A DNA stretch of 64,000 nucleotides from Amyelois transitella (lineage: Eukaryota; Arthropoda; Insecta; Lepidoptera; Pyralidae), in assembly GCF_032362555.1 (NCBI RefSeq), contig NC_083523.1, forward strand, positions 1,897,501-1,961,500, given 5' to 3'. The notes below the pieces were generated by a model. The model was not told the origin of the DNA. It made no database searches and saw only the letters and a list, made by a program, of their open reading frames with translations. Both the position numbers and the translations under genes were made by a program. Position 1 is the first letter of the stretch; the number at the start of each line of letters is the position of its first letter. Of the stretch, positions 32,601-43,615 are shown one piece after another.

Positions 32601-33021
32601 TTAGAAAATTAAAATTAATACTTTAACTATGCCAATGATTAATAAAAGTCTGATTAGATTATTACAATTATGATTATTAATAAAAATAACGTTTAAGTTT
32701 ACGTATCGATCACTGTGATCTCAATATCGTCCCCGGGACGTAATTACGTGCCTAAATATACATATATTATAAGAATTTCTGATTTTTCGTTTGTAGAGTC
32801 TTAATTTTGTAGAAAAATTATCAGTCACCGGATTTTTGATTTCTTTTATAAATAAAGGGATATTGTACCTAATATTTGACGTTTTATGTCTTGATTTACT
32901 CATAATAACTCTTTTTATATTTTTATTTTACAAAAAGGGGGCGTTATTTGGCGATTGTACCTTAACCATATTTTTTTAAAATTTATTATCTCGAATTCAT
33001 TTGAATTTTCTTGTTTTGTAG

Positions 33022-33300
33022 ATGCCAAAAAATTATCGTGGGACCCTGATGCAATGAAGAAAGCTGTTGGAAGCTGTAAGAGCAGAAGAAACGGGTTACA
33101 AGAAGGCATCAAAGTGTTTACAAGTCCCAAGAGCTACTTTGAAAGACTACACAAAAAAACGGAACAATCGGTTGAAAATTTACTTTCTGGAAAAATGGGA
33201 AGGAACCCAGGTTTTCCGGTATTAGAATAAGAGCTGGTAAAGTATTGTTTAGAAATGAAGAAGAATTACTATGGCATTACTGCATGTTGGTAATGCTGTA
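33022..33300 (+). pseudogene. Pogo-type HTH_psq N-terminus fragment
   Basis: Encodes MPKNYRG and, after a one-base shift, EAVRAEETGYKKASKCLQVP and RATLKDYTKKR, a pipsqueak-type helix-turn-helix, then ELVKYCLEM. It breaks off near 33300, where a Myb/SANT-type sequence begins. Confidence 0.75.
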
Positions 33301-33304
33301 TTAC

Positions 33305-34125
33305 AGAAACGGCAAACAGACCCACCCAAAACCAAATGGCAGCGTTAGCGGAGTTCCTGGAGAGAAATCCAGGCATTGCTCGAGGCCTTCTGCCAATGCA
33401 GCAGGCCAAACAAGAAAACAAAACAAAGTGGCAGGAGTTCGCTGAGGCCACTAACGCCTTGGATGGGGTTATCAAAGATGGGCAGGCTTGGGATAAGGTA
33501 AGCTAGCATTAAAACAGATTGATTATACTCGTATTAGTTACATGAATATATACTAAATCATAATGATTTCCTTTCATGAAAAGTTTCAGTATTGGACTGA
33601 AAAAAAATCGTCACTAAAAAAGGTCTTCCAACAAAGGGCTCAGTCCAGTAGGCGCACCGGAGGTGGCATAGATGTGGTGCCAGAGCTGTCCTTGCTGGAA
33701 CAGCGCCTAGTGGCAGTCATGAGTGGGGACTCATTTGCCACGGGCACAAGGGGAATAGCAGTAGACCCCATTTCCCAAAGTAATGAAGTAAAGCATCCGG
33801 CATCAGGATCGAGGCGGTGCTTGATCGAGCAAATGGTGTCAACGCCCCAGCGGAGGGCACCACACGTAGATGAGATGCCAAAAATTTGTAAGCCGCCCAT
33901 TGTGTAAGTATTTACAATAACTACTTTATATTTTATGCTACACGTATACCTAAACATAATTTTACTTATTTCTCAGCGTTGATCAAGCAATATCAGTTCA
34001 GCGAACACCAGGGGGTTCAAATTATGTCGACCCCACGGCTTTGGTTCCAATCTTTCAAACTCCCCGGGTAGTGTGCGTCGACAATTCTCCCTCAAAAAAA
34101 AATCTGGAGCAGTCAATGCTGTAAG
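33305..34125 (+). pseudogene. Myb/SANT-like (Myb_DNA-bind_5 type) protein fragment
   Basis: First exon (about 33330-33495): MAALAEFLERNPGIARGLLP, ENKTKWQEFAEATNALDGVI and DGQAWDK with a GGTAAG donor. Second exon (about 33588-33905): YWTEKKSSLKKVFQQRAQSS, TGGGIDVVPELSLLEQRLVA and the tail. A third begins near 33977. The Trp-rich pattern is the Myb/SANT DNA-binding domain of NAIF1-like and Harbinger accessory proteins. The reading is nearly continuous once introns are assumed. It is fused upstream to a truncated pogo N-terminus. Confidence 0.7.
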
Positions 34126-34514
34126 TGAATCTTCTAATTCTAATTTAAGGTAATAGGTGTATTGAGCAGCCAGAAAAAACTTTTGATGAAGTAATTTGAT
34201 TATAGGTTTTCAGTATATTTGCTTTACTTGAATTATAAATGCGAAAGTTTGGATGTTTGTTATTGCAAAATTTTGGGTGTTTGTTATTTAATTACGCAAA
34301 AATTACAAAACAAATATTGGTGAATCTTGTTTAACTGGTAATCAAGAAAATCACGAAGGATACTTTTTATCCCAAAATTCTCATGGGAGCGGTGCCTCGG
34401 GGTAACAATTGGTAACAACCCAGGGTATAATTTACTCATTGAGCCTTTAAACTGAACATGATGTGTCAAGTTTCTTTGTAAAAAGGTGATAGATATATTG
34501 TTTTGTTTTATGTA
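34126..34514. other. Spacer or intron
   Basis: No coding signal. It ends at a splice-acceptor-like TTTTATGTAG before the next block, so it may be an intron. Confidence 0.35.
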
Positions 34515-36180
34515 GCACCTCCGCACTAGAGCGGGCTACGGAAATGGGCATAGACGAAGAAGAAGGGAAGGAATTGTTCGAGCAAAAGTCGACGCACATT
34601 ATGAAGTGGCTGCAAGATATCCCGGGGAGATCACCACAGATGGAACTGCAGCCTGGACCCAGCCAGCTTAATACGCCATCAACAAGTGGGGTACCACATA
34701 ATACATATTAAGAAAATGTCGGGAGTGATTTTGACTCCGAGTTCGATGACGAATTCGAATTGCAGGAGAATTTGGCAATGACAGCTGCGGAGGAGCAAGT
34801 GCCGTTATCGGAGGAGATGAGCCGGGTCTTAGATGACGCAGCTGAAAAATTTGCCGGGCATATCGAGTGATTTTTCATGGCAGGCCGATTATGATAGGTT
34901 TAGTGGTCATGCCGAGGTATTTTCTGGTCCAACTCCTGGATCTATCCATGATTACGATGGTCCCTATGAAGCTTTTACAAGTATATTTACTAGTGACTTC
35001 ATGGGGACCATCGTGCGGGAGACCAACCGAAATGCCCGGCAAACTATCATATATGTACATCTCGTCTAAGTCGGTGGTCTGACCAACTTAGACGAGATGT
35101 ATGTTTTTATTGCACTATTCATTTTGATGGGCATCTACATCGGAACGTCGATTCATGAATACCGACTCACGAGTGGGATTCTGCAGCTGCCTTATTTTAG
35201 GCAGTTGATGTCATATAATAGGTATATTTTGCTAAACAAATTTCTTGATTTCATGGACAATTCTGCTCCGCAGAATTTGTCGCAAGGGGAAGGGTATACA
35301 CTTTCAGCTAGAGTAGCGAAACTGGCACCTGTAATAATCCATTTAAATAAGCAGTTCTCGGCTCTGTACAATTTAAAACAAGATATTGCCATTGACGAGT
35401 CTTTGACCTTATTTAAGGGTCGGTTGTCTTAAATCCAGACAATAAGGTCTGTTTAGGCCGAATGATGCCCAAAGACAACAAAGCAAAGCCTTTGCCAAAA
35501 TATTAAAAGAAACAAAATGTCACTGTCATTTTTTTATTGTAAAAATTTTAATTTGTTCTTTTTTTTTTTTTGGTTGCTTCACCGGCATTACGCGCTCTTT
35601 CTACAAAAACTTGTAAAACTAAATTTATCTGAATACACAAAATTGCAAAAAAATTGAGTTTTTATTGGCTCCAGTGTGTCAAGCGAAGACAAGGTCAAAG
35701 GCTGCGCGCTTTGACATTAAATCTTTTGAATTGTGCGAGTCGAGAACTGGTTATCTGTACCAGTTCCGTATATACATATACCGGCAAAAAACCCCGCAGG
35801 TAACGATTTCGTCGCGCCTAGTGAATACCTTGCGGGAAAAACAACTCAAGTAGTACTTGATTTGTTATTGTCCAGCTTTGACAAGATACCTTAAAGAGTT
35901 TATGGTTTGATAACTTAGGCACTTTGCGTCCGAATCGCAAACATGTACCAATGGAGATCGCGAAGGTTTCGCAGAACGTGCCAAAGGGGACAATCATCGT
36001 CCGCCATTCTCGAGACGTCTCATGTATTGCATCTGAATTGATTCTAAAATGGTGAGCATGATTTCGTCTTATCACACTGACGAAACTTACGTTGGTCGTA
36101 AGGCAGGAAGGGATCTCGTAAAGCCTGTTGCTGTACGAGATTACAATAATACCATGAGAGGTGTTGATTTGGATTGAGAG
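34515..36180 (+). pseudogene. piggyBac transposase, copy 2, decayed
   Basis: An acidic N-terminal stretch (SALERATEMGIDEEEGKELF; FDSEFDDEFELQENL) is followed by piggyBac blocks: IFTSDFMGTIVRETNRNA at 34985, LDEMYVFIALFILMGIYIG at 35090, LPYFRQLMSYNRYILLNKFL at 35190 and QDIAIDESLTLFKGRLS at 35380, which carries the first catalytic Asp. After a gap of about 230 bp of unrelated sequence (35435-35660) the frame returns with FDIKSFELCESRTGYLYQFR and, in other frames, VPKGTIIVRHSRDVSCIAS and a final MRGVDL at 36160. Numerous stops and shifts. An imperfect hairpin lies at 35056-35101. Confidence 0.78.
35056..35101. repeat. Hairpin, 20 bp arms, one mismatch, 6 bp spacer
   Basis: The arm 35056-35075 pairs with 35082-35101 with one mismatch; spacer GGTCTG. 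The right arm encodes the start of the genuine NLDEMYVFIAL piggyBac block. The left arm is the inverted copy, after which the upstream frame no longer lines up. Confidence 0.9.
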
Positions 36181-36197
36181 AAAGAGATGTGTGAAAT

Positions 36198-36525
36198 AGT
36201 ATGTAAAAATGTTTAAAAGACTACTAAATGCAAGTGTGCTAAATGCATTTGTTATGTTAACCGAATCATTAAAGCGTCGCGATTTGCATTTGTTGTCCTA
36301 AGAAATGTTATAAAAACTCAATGAAGATGAGCGAAAAAGTATACTTGGAAATTTTTGGCCCTTAGGGAAAAGGGAGAAGCAATGGCTGTATTTGACTAAT
36401 CTGGTTACTAAGAAACAGAAACGGAGAGCTTTGACGGATAATGTTTCAAGACGTCAATATACTTTGAGCTACACATTACCGGTTAAAGCTAACGATATTT
36501 TAAAGTTTTTAAAATTTTAATAAAT
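36198..36525 (+). pseudogene. N-terminal fragment of a DUF7869-like protein
   Basis: Frames here encode a short Cys cluster (KCKCAKCICYV), LNEDERKSILGNFWPLGKRE-like sequence in two frames, LTNLVTKKQKRRALTDNVSR and RRQYTLSYTLPVK. This is the block that normally precedes the conserved core in DUF7869-type transposon proteins. The core is absent here; the complementary part of a related gene lies at 14412-15512. Confidence 0.55.
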
Positions 36526-36749
36526 CTGCTTACGTAATATTTGAACGACCCCTTAGGAACAATGAACATAATCATATATTTTATTATAGCAACAGTTTTA
36601 TAGCAACAGTAACTCTACTGATTTGATTTTTTTTTATTGAAATTTATAAAAACAATTGTTGTTTTTGTTCAAAGTTCATGGTACGCTTTGAAACAACATT
36701 ATTTTAAGCTTGAAACAAAATGGTGAAAACTAAAAAGTTTATGGTAAGC

Positions 36750-36799
36750 CCCCTGGTAACCTTCAAAAATTAAATACAATTTTTGAAGGTTACCAGGGG
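36750..36799. repeat. Perfect hairpin, 22 bp arms, 6 bp spacer
   Basis: The arm 36750-36771 is the exact complement of 36778-36799; spacer AAATAC. It sits at the left edge of a LINE fragment. Confidence 0.95.
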
Positions 36800-37425
36800 T
36801 TCACAAAAGTCAATATCTTTATTTAAAACAGTAGGACTAAAAGTCAACGGTACAAAAACAAAATTAATCGTCTGCGACCCAGAAAACAAAAATAATAGGA
36901 ATTTCTACAGTTTGGACGGCATAATAACAACTCCAGCAAAGGAAATCAGATATCTAGGCACTTATATTACTGCAACACTCAACAGAAATAATACAGTGCA
37001 TGCACGTTGCAAACAAGCACTCAGAAATACCAAGACGATTGTTGTATAAAAGGGTAATAGAACCAACAATAATATATGGCCTCAAATGCGCTGCCATAAC
37101 AAGAGCCAACAGATCAAAACTAAGAAGATATGAACGAATTATACTACGAGACATGCTTAACACCGGTCCATACCATGCAAAGATTCATGAAATCTTAAAT
37201 GGCAAAACAGTCACAAAGAAGATTAAATGCCTACGTATGTGCTACTATGGCCATATTCTCCGGCGCCCAACCCCACATTTATAAAACTAAAGGTAGCACG
37301 GCCCATTTTTACTTGGATAGACTTCCTAACACAAGACATGAAATATTACAAAAATCCTTCAGAATGGGCAGATATTATATATAAATTTCTGCGGAGAAAA
37401 CGGTAAGTTTTTCCTTTTTTTTCCT
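36800..37425 (+). pseudogene. LINE reverse-transcriptase C-terminal fragment
   Basis: Encodes VGLKVNGTKTKLIVCDPENK, EIRYLGTYITATLNRNNTVH and ARCKQALRNTKTI, then in a second frame RRLLYKRVIEPTIIYGLKCA, RSKLRRYERIILRDML and CYYGHILRRPTP. These are the post-catalytic region and thumb of a non-LTR retrotransposon RT. One frameshift at about 37035. The catalytic YADD-type core lies upstream and is missing. Confidence 0.8.
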
Positions 37426-37539
37426 TCCCCCAAATACTACCCACGAACTGCACCTTGAGCACCACTGGGACCAAGAGTATATTCAATACGTCAGTCAACA
37501 TCCCGAAAGAACAGTAAACAAGACTTAACTTCAATGTCA

Positions 37540-37765
37540 TTCTCTCAAAAGTGTGGCCAAAATGCATGACCATTAGCAACATTACGAGTGGGTTTCGCGC
37601 GACAGGGCTATATCCATATGACCCAGATGCTATTCCTGAAGAGGCATTTGCACCTTCTGCGTTGTCAGAACTACCAAATCCTACAAACAATGAGAATGTT
37701 GCTGTAATGTCTGCTAGATCTACAAAACAGGAGATTACAGCTGCACCTGTTGAATTGTTTTTGTT
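37540..37765 (+). pseudogene. Pogo/Tigger DDE transposase fragment
   Basis: SNITSGFRATGLYPYDPDAI and PEEAFAPSALSELPNP form the well-conserved end of the DDE_1 domain in pogo/Tigger transposases. The preceding catalytic core is absent. It joins other sequence at about 37765. Confidence 0.75.
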
Positions 37766-37861
37766 GAAGTTTTTGTTTTGTCTAATAAGCCAAAGGTTAA
37801 GACAAATTACTTAAATAAACATGTTTTTAATAATGTCGTATGTTATTTCATTTTTTCGAAT

Positions 37862-38470
37862 GCAGGAAGCCGAAAGCTACCGCCGAAGCCGAAGGATGCG
37901 CAGCCGGCAGTGCAAACACAGAGCGCAGATGAAGTAGGAGTTAAGCCGAGGCCGCCGCCGCTCGCCCGGGCGCCCAGCGGACGCCGCCAACTCATACTCG
38001 GATGCCGCAACCCGCCAACCGTAAGGGTAAGGACGGCAGACCGAGAGGTACCTTATCGAAATCTTGACCACGTACCAGTACAGTCAAGATATCGTCACTA
38101 TTGTGCTAAGAGGAATGGCGACAATCCTGCCTCTCAATGGATAAGACGGCCTTACGGATTATCTAATCGGCGGCTTCGGAATGGTGACATTGCCAATAAA
38201 TTAGATACATATGAAGACAGTGAAGATGGCATGGTAAATACCGATGACAATGTTACAGATCCAGATTATCAAGATGAGAATGAGATGAAACTAGAGCAGT
38301 TTTCTAGCGATGAAAACGAAGATGATGAAGTGAATGCAGTGGAGATTATACAAGGTTTATAAGATAGTGAACCAGAACCGTCTCCATCTACTTCTTCTGC
38401 GCCAACTGGAGCGCAACCAGCGAGACCTGTGCGTGAAAGCTTCAAAAACTCAACCTACGATAGAAGAAGA
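37862..38470 (+). pseudogene. Unidentified acidic and Pro/Arg-rich reading frame
   Basis: An open frame to 38362 starts after an intron-like TTTTTTCGAATGCAG and is GC-rich and basic at first (PRPPPLARAPSGRRQLIL), then acidic (DTYEDSEDGMVNTDD, SSDENEDDEV). Past a stop it continues EPEPSPSTSSAPTGAQPARP. The acidic part resembles the low-complexity N-terminus of piggyBac transposases, but no catalytic block follows. I do not recognise the first part. Confidence 0.35.
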
Positions 38471-38819
38471 AAATCTGATTTTGAATGAGCTTTTCTAGAA
38501 AAGTAAAACTTGACAGCTGATATTTTAGAGCTCGATACGCCGATCCAGGTCCTTTTATATTTGTTTACTAAGTAATTGATCTGAGTTATATATGAAGTGA
38601 TGAGTAAAGTGCTGATATATTCGTATTTACAAAAGCTTTAACCAAAATGAGATTTCAGTATCTAAGAAATAAAATAGGTATTTGTCAGATGTTGTAAAAG
38701 TTAAGTTAGTTTTCTTAGTCTATCGTATTAACATTGTTATGTTATCTGATATTAATGTATTTAGGGTACACTGTAAAACATTCTTTTGAGAATACAAACT
38801 GATTGTATTAAATAGTTTA

Positions 38820-39030
38820 CCGGTTAAATCTGTTGTTTTTGATTGATAACATAATCCCAACTCCATTGTTCCTTTTAAGTATTTTAATATTTTCTTAACT
38901 GCGTTCCAACGAGACTCATTATAACAGTGTAAAACTGACTTACCATGCTGCCTGCATACATAATGTCAGGTCTGGTTACCGTAGCTAGATGAATGAGTGA
39001 TCCAACTGCCTCTCGATATGGCAAGTTCTT
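38820..39030 (-). pseudogene. Copia RT/RNase H junction fragment
   Basis: The minus strand encodes LPYREAVGSLIHLATVTRPD and IMYAGSMVSQF, then with frame changes LKYLKGTMELGL-like sequence. This is the stretch between RT and RNase H of Ty1/copia. Both edges are broken. From 38471 to 38819 nothing is recognised. Confidence 0.78.
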
Positions 39031-39517
39031 TACAGATTACATTTATAGACAATTATTACATTTTTACAACAACGCATAACTGTCCTTTAATGCAGGCGCA
39101 TGAAACTATTGCTTTCTCACGGGACGGGGTACTTCACTATAGGACTTTTTTAAGTAAGTAAGGGACAAATATATTCATTGGTATTGTGTCGTCAAAAAAT
39201 AGCCGAAAAAACAATAAAAACGCATTCGCATCGGGTCGATTAGATGTGATACGGCTTGAAAGAATCTCCGATAATCGCACTTGCATTGCATGTCATTAGG
39301 TCAGTGTTGCGCTATGATCGAGGATTTGTCACAGACTTCGCAGTGCGGAAATTGAGTTAGTGAGGGGAGACGGTATAGTTATTGGCCCCTGTATAATTAA
39401 TGGCCATTTCAACTTTGAGTTTAAAACAACTAGCATCCCTCTAGAGAATTGGTAAATATTAAACAATATTAATGGCAACACATTCATTATCTGTCCAAAA
39501 GTTTTGGCAATATTCCG
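39031..39517. other. Unassigned spacer
   Basis: No coding signal or repeat seen. Confidence 0.4.
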
Positions 39518-40000
39518 CTAGGTGGATTGGTTCTTTTCCAATGTGAGTTTTGTTGATGGAGTACAAAACGTAGATAAGTTTGTTAAAAAGTTGTTAATTA
39601 ACGTTTCTTTTGCTTCAGTTTTAGTTAACTGAGCTCCAGATACAACACTTGGAGGCCGCACTAGCAGCACACCCATTTTTCTAAAATAAACTTCCACATG
39701 TTTAAATCCTCTATCAGCCATGACCTGCATATTGGGTTGCAAACATTTTGAGAAGTCAGAAGTTTCAACAATGCATTGTTGAAACTTCTGACTTCTCAAA
39801 ATGTTTGCAATGCATTGTTGAAACTTCTGACTAGCTAGGCTAGCTTACGAATCCACATTGAACGGGTGATAAGACGGTTACGTGAATTTAACATGTTAAA
39901 ACTACATGCATGTCTTAACTTTAATTTGGTTAAAGTTCTAGATGATGTTATTACTATAGCTTGTGGTTTGATTAATATACAAAATTCTCTGATTAAATGA
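39518..40000. pseudogene. ISL2EU-type transposase, copy B, with inverted segment
   Basis: 39835-40000 on + encodes the transposase end (LRIHIERVIRRLREFNMLKL, then FNLVKVLDDVITIACGLI, stop). The segment that should precede it (CIVETSDFSKCLQPNMQVMA, DRGFKHVEVYF, KTEAKETLI) is present but on the minus strand at 39518-39799. The orientation switches at the 74 bp palindrome 39737-39810. The gene is tail-to-tail with the YqaJ gene ending at 40025, as in copy A. Confidence 0.8.
39737..39810. repeat. Perfect 74 bp palindrome, no spacer
   Basis: The arms 39737-39773 and 39774-39810 are exact complements centred on ATGCAT. Immediately after it, 39811-39831 repeats the first 21 bases of the right arm in direct orientation. 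So three copies of one short transposase segment meet here in alternating orientation. Confidence 0.95.
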
Positions 40001-40024
40001 AACACATGAAACATTTATGCATTT

Positions 40025-41608
40025 TTATTTTATACTTTTAAGTAACAACGGATACACATGGGATTTCCAAAATCTAATAACACTTTCAAGAAAGCCCGAC
40101 ATAAATTGATTGTCATAGGTTATACATAAAATTTCTACTTTTTTATTAGTGAAAAAATCTGGGTGTGCAACACAAAAGTAACACTGTCTTAGACCACTTA
40201 AGTACATTTGCATTTGTATCTGGGCAAAGCATTTATTGCTGGGTTTTCCATTTTTTATGTAATTGAGGTAGTTTTTGTTGCTTATAGGACATTTGATCTC
40301 CACAATGCTATCTTGACATATTCCATCAGGGGAGCCTGCCAACATGGGATATTTTTGCGCTATGAATAACCCACTATTCTTGATTTTATTTCCTAGTTTT
40401 TTGCTAACTATTTCTAGTACTTCATTTTCTAAATATTTACCCCGTTTCATTGCTGGTGTGTCTGGTATCTTCCCTCCCATAATAATAGAAATCAGAGTGC
40501 CATCATCAGTCTGGCACCGACTCACTTCATAGGCTCTGGAAGCTGTTACGCTACCATACCTCAATTCGTACCAAAGTTTATTTTTGAACTGGTCCCTGGT
40601 TTCATTTTCAATCTTGTTGATAATATCAATAGACAAATTCACTTTTCTTAAAAATAACTCACAGCACTCTTCTTTATATTAAAGCACAAGTTGGTGCATT
40701 GAGACGTAAATCATCACAATTATAATCTAGCTGATGTTTTAGAAGCTCGCAGTTGTTAACTTTTCTCTTTTTTCCTTCTTCTAAAAATTTTGCCAGAACT
40801 ATGGAGTTAGAAGGCAATAGAGGGCTACCTTTAGATAAATCTTTTGAAGATACAAATTTCAAGGAAGTGCCAACTCTTGATAGCTTTGATTTCCGCCAGT
40901 AACATAGAACTTCTGTGCAAGAAGGTTCTTCGCTTCGCCTATGGACCCACATAAGCAGAGGCAGAGCCATGGCATGCTTACATCCGCCTTGGGCAGCAAC
41001 ACAATCATGGCATTGGATTGATACTACTTTTTCTTCATTTTCATCAACCATCAATGTAACAGCATATAGTTTTGCATGGACTTTATGCTCTGGGCAAATC
41101 TTGCACTTTACCGTACAAATATTTCCTTCCCGTTTTAGTTGCACATAGCTGATTGCATCATCCCCATATGATGGTCTTGAAGAGTTATTAAAATAATTGA
41201 AATTAATTAGAACAAATACCTACATGTACAATGACTTGGTGAATATCAGATATTAGTTGTTTACTATGAGAAAAAATACTAGTAGGTGCTTCGCGCTTCA
41301 AAAATAAACAATGATATTTGACAATGAGTTTTATTAGTGTGACTAACCTATTTTCAATGTGATTTGACAAGTTCAAAGTAATAATAACCTATGAAAATGA
41401 AAGTAAAATAAAATAAGCTCTTGATTTCAAAACGAGTTGATTACAGGTTTTAAGTTGTATTCAGTGTTAAATTTACTTACAAGGAGGTTTTCACGTTTCG
41501 AAACTCAGACGAGCAAAATTCTTTATTATTTGCGAGGAAATCTCCCAACATCATTATGTCAATCCTTGGCAAATTTGAGTCGTTTGCCTTAAGAAAGCCC
41601 GGTTCCAT
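40025..41608 (-). pseudogene. ISL2EU-type YqaJ exonuclease gene, copy B
   Basis: Exon 1 (41608-41481) opens MEPGFLKANDSNLPRI and ends at GTAAGT. An intron of about 305 bp follows. Exon 2 (41175 onward) carries the SWIM-like finger (CHDCVAAQGGCKHAMAL) and, from 40640, the full YqaJ nuclease domain: LWYELRYGSVTASRAYE, GSPDGICQDSIVEIKCP with the acidic and Lys active-site residues, and FAQIQMQMYLSGL. It ends at 40025. Only two lesions are visible, both near 40670-40720: a small indel and a Gln-to-stop change (MHQLVL, then TAA, YKEECC). The nuclease domain itself is intact. Partner transposase at 39518-40000. Confidence 0.85.
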
Positions 41609-41895
41609 TGTTTTAGAGTCGAGTTAAGACGACAATTCACACTTATACTAATAAAAAGACAATCCAAATGCGATGCGTACTAAAGAAAAAGTCAGCTGAA
41701 CTTACAATACAACAACAACACATTTAGTTAGTTAACATGGCCGATTGCAGTATTTTACCCTTTTATTTTGTTAAAAATATACATAATTTGAATAATTTCA
41801 TTAAAACTGGATACTATATTAGAATCCTTTAGTTATTTTCTTCACGCAAACCATTCATCCACCGATTTTTTAACCCTGTCGTCATGCCTATTGTT
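41609..41895. other. Spacer, presumed end of ISL2EU-type copy B
   Basis: No coding signal. The YqaJ start at 41608 means the element's terminus should lie here, but no match to the AGGCTATT end was found. Confidence 0.35.
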
Positions 41896-41902
41896 GTGAC
41901 CG

Positions 41903-42417
41903 TTCAGAAACCCGCAAGACGTGGCATATGCCCTTGGAGAGATCTATAGCGGCATCTACTCGGCCAAGAATCTCACGCGCTCCCTGAAGCTAAAGGAGTA
42001 TGGAGGGGCTGTTATCCCGAAGTTGAATGATAAATTGTATCTTACCCACACCCAGGCTGAGAAGGAACTCCTAATTGGCCAGAGATATGGAACGACTCGG
42101 GCTCTTGCACCCTTACTATACATGAAGCACAAGGTCGAACGTTCGAGAGAGTGGTGATTGAACGTACAACAACAAAAAAATCCAAACTGCTTACGAGAGT
42201 CCCGCACGCGGTGGTTGCGATCTCCAGACACACGAAGACCTGTGTGTACTACGTGGATAACACAAAGAACGACGCAGTATTTCGTTTTATCCAACGTGCA
42301 GAGAGAGCAACCGACGCTTCCATCAGAAACTACAACCTCAAGATGGCAATCTGGAACGGTGACGACGCAACGAGTGACAGCATTCTCGCTTTCGAAGCGG
42401 GGCTGGAGGAAGCCTGA
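41903..42417 (+). pseudogene. Endogenous viral element: virga-like superfamily 1 helicase fragment
   Basis: The plus strand carries the last helicase motifs of a positive-strand RNA-virus replicase of the alpha-like/virga-like group. The upstream part (41903 to about 42100) includes LYLTHTQAEKELLI. Further on are motif-V-like (HEAQGRTFERV) and motif-VI-like (HAVVAISRHTK) signatures, then a tail ending at the TGA at 42415-42417. One frameshift lies at about 42090-42110. The base composition is richer in GC than the surroundings. The sequence just downstream (42460-42490) is A-rich, as a copied 3' end might be. The N-terminal helicase motifs, methyltransferase and polymerase are absent, so this is a non-functional relic. 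Negevirus- or virga-like insect viruses are the likely source group; the family assignment is from motif memory only. Confidence 0.75.
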
Positions 42418-42714
42418 AACATCCCCCTCAAATCACAGACAGCAGCCAACGGCGACAAAAAAATAAAGACAAAAAAATTTTTTTTGTAAGAATAGTTTTT
42501 AGCTTTTAGAATATTGTCGACGAAACTGTCACCGAAACCGGACAGTAGATGTAAAAATAAAATCAATTAAACTAACTAAAAAAAAAATTAGTCAAAAAAA
42601 ATTAGTCTAAACTATATTTATGCCTATTGAAATAGTATGCCAAAACCAATTATGACAAAAAATAGTATGCGTAACTCGTTATGCCAAACTAAAATAGAAC
42701 AAAAAAAATTTGTC

Positions 42715-43190
42715 GAATGAAAGGGATCCCTTACATTTCATATCCCCAGTTGGAAGCTTTGGTGAATTTTTTGTAAGAAAATCCCAGAATCGCTAAAGGT
42801 CATCTGCGTTCTGCTCAAGCAAAGTGAGAATAAACGCAAATGGAAACAAATAACCATTACCTACTCTAAATGCTATGGGAGGGACGCAAAAAAGATGCCA
42901 AATGTTGGTCAAAGGTAAGATATTAAATGTATAATATATGTACGTTATAAATAAGTAAATATTGCTAAAAGTTTGATTGTAAAGATAATTTTGAGGCATT
43001 TTTCTAATAAAAAATTGCTCGCAGCGGTACCGCTCCCGCGCCCCGGAACACCACTACCCTGGCAGCGGAGGGCCTCCTTGATGGCCCCCGCAAACCCACC
43101 GACCGCCAGGGGAGCAGAGCCAGGGATAATATAGCTGAAGCCATATCTATATTTGGGGAAAGACTGATCAATGTTGTAGAAATTTTTATG
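42715..43190 (+). pseudogene. Myb/SANT-like protein fragment
   Basis: One or two frames read ISYPQLEALVNF, NPRIAKGHLRSAQAK-like sequence and TLNAMGGTQKRCQMLVK with a GGTAAG donor at about 42913. This is the Myb/SANT DNA-binding domain of transposon accessory proteins. A second exon after TTGCTCGCAG at about 43022 encodes VPLPRPGTPLPWQRRASLMA and ISIFGERLINVVEIF before a stop. GC-rich relative to neighbours. Frame changes occur in exon 1. 42418-42714 contains no gene. Confidence 0.55.
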
Positions 43191-43615
43191 TAATCACATT
43201 AAAGTTTCTACAACAAGACAAAATACTTTTAGGATTTATGGATACGGATAGTATTGTTGTTTATTAGTTGTTTTTCTTTTTTGTTCCAATAATTGTTAGA
43301 ACTAGTAGATCACATTAGTATTATTTGACAAATAGATACTAAACCAATGTGAACAAAATACTTTGTTATGTGTACCATATTTTTAAGTGTTACATTGAAG
43401 TTACATAACTATTTCAGCACCTAAATTTATAGTAAAGAGTAGTAATATATGTATAAAATTAAACAATATTAATATGATATCTCTTAACTTTATTAATTTT
43501 TGTCTCCTTGTCCACAAAATATTCACTATGCGTTGCCGGACTTCAACTCCTAGCATGGCATGGCAGTACCATGGGATCTGCCTATGATACGTTATCATCT
43601 ACATTATTTTAGATT
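43191..43615. other. Spacer without recognised gene
   Basis: Nothing supported. Confidence 0.4.

Noticed and set aside
37778-38362. Host gene candidate in the Pro/Arg-rich to acidic frame
   Set aside because: No domain recognised, surrounded by pogo and copia debris, and composition-driven; kept only as an unidentified fragment.
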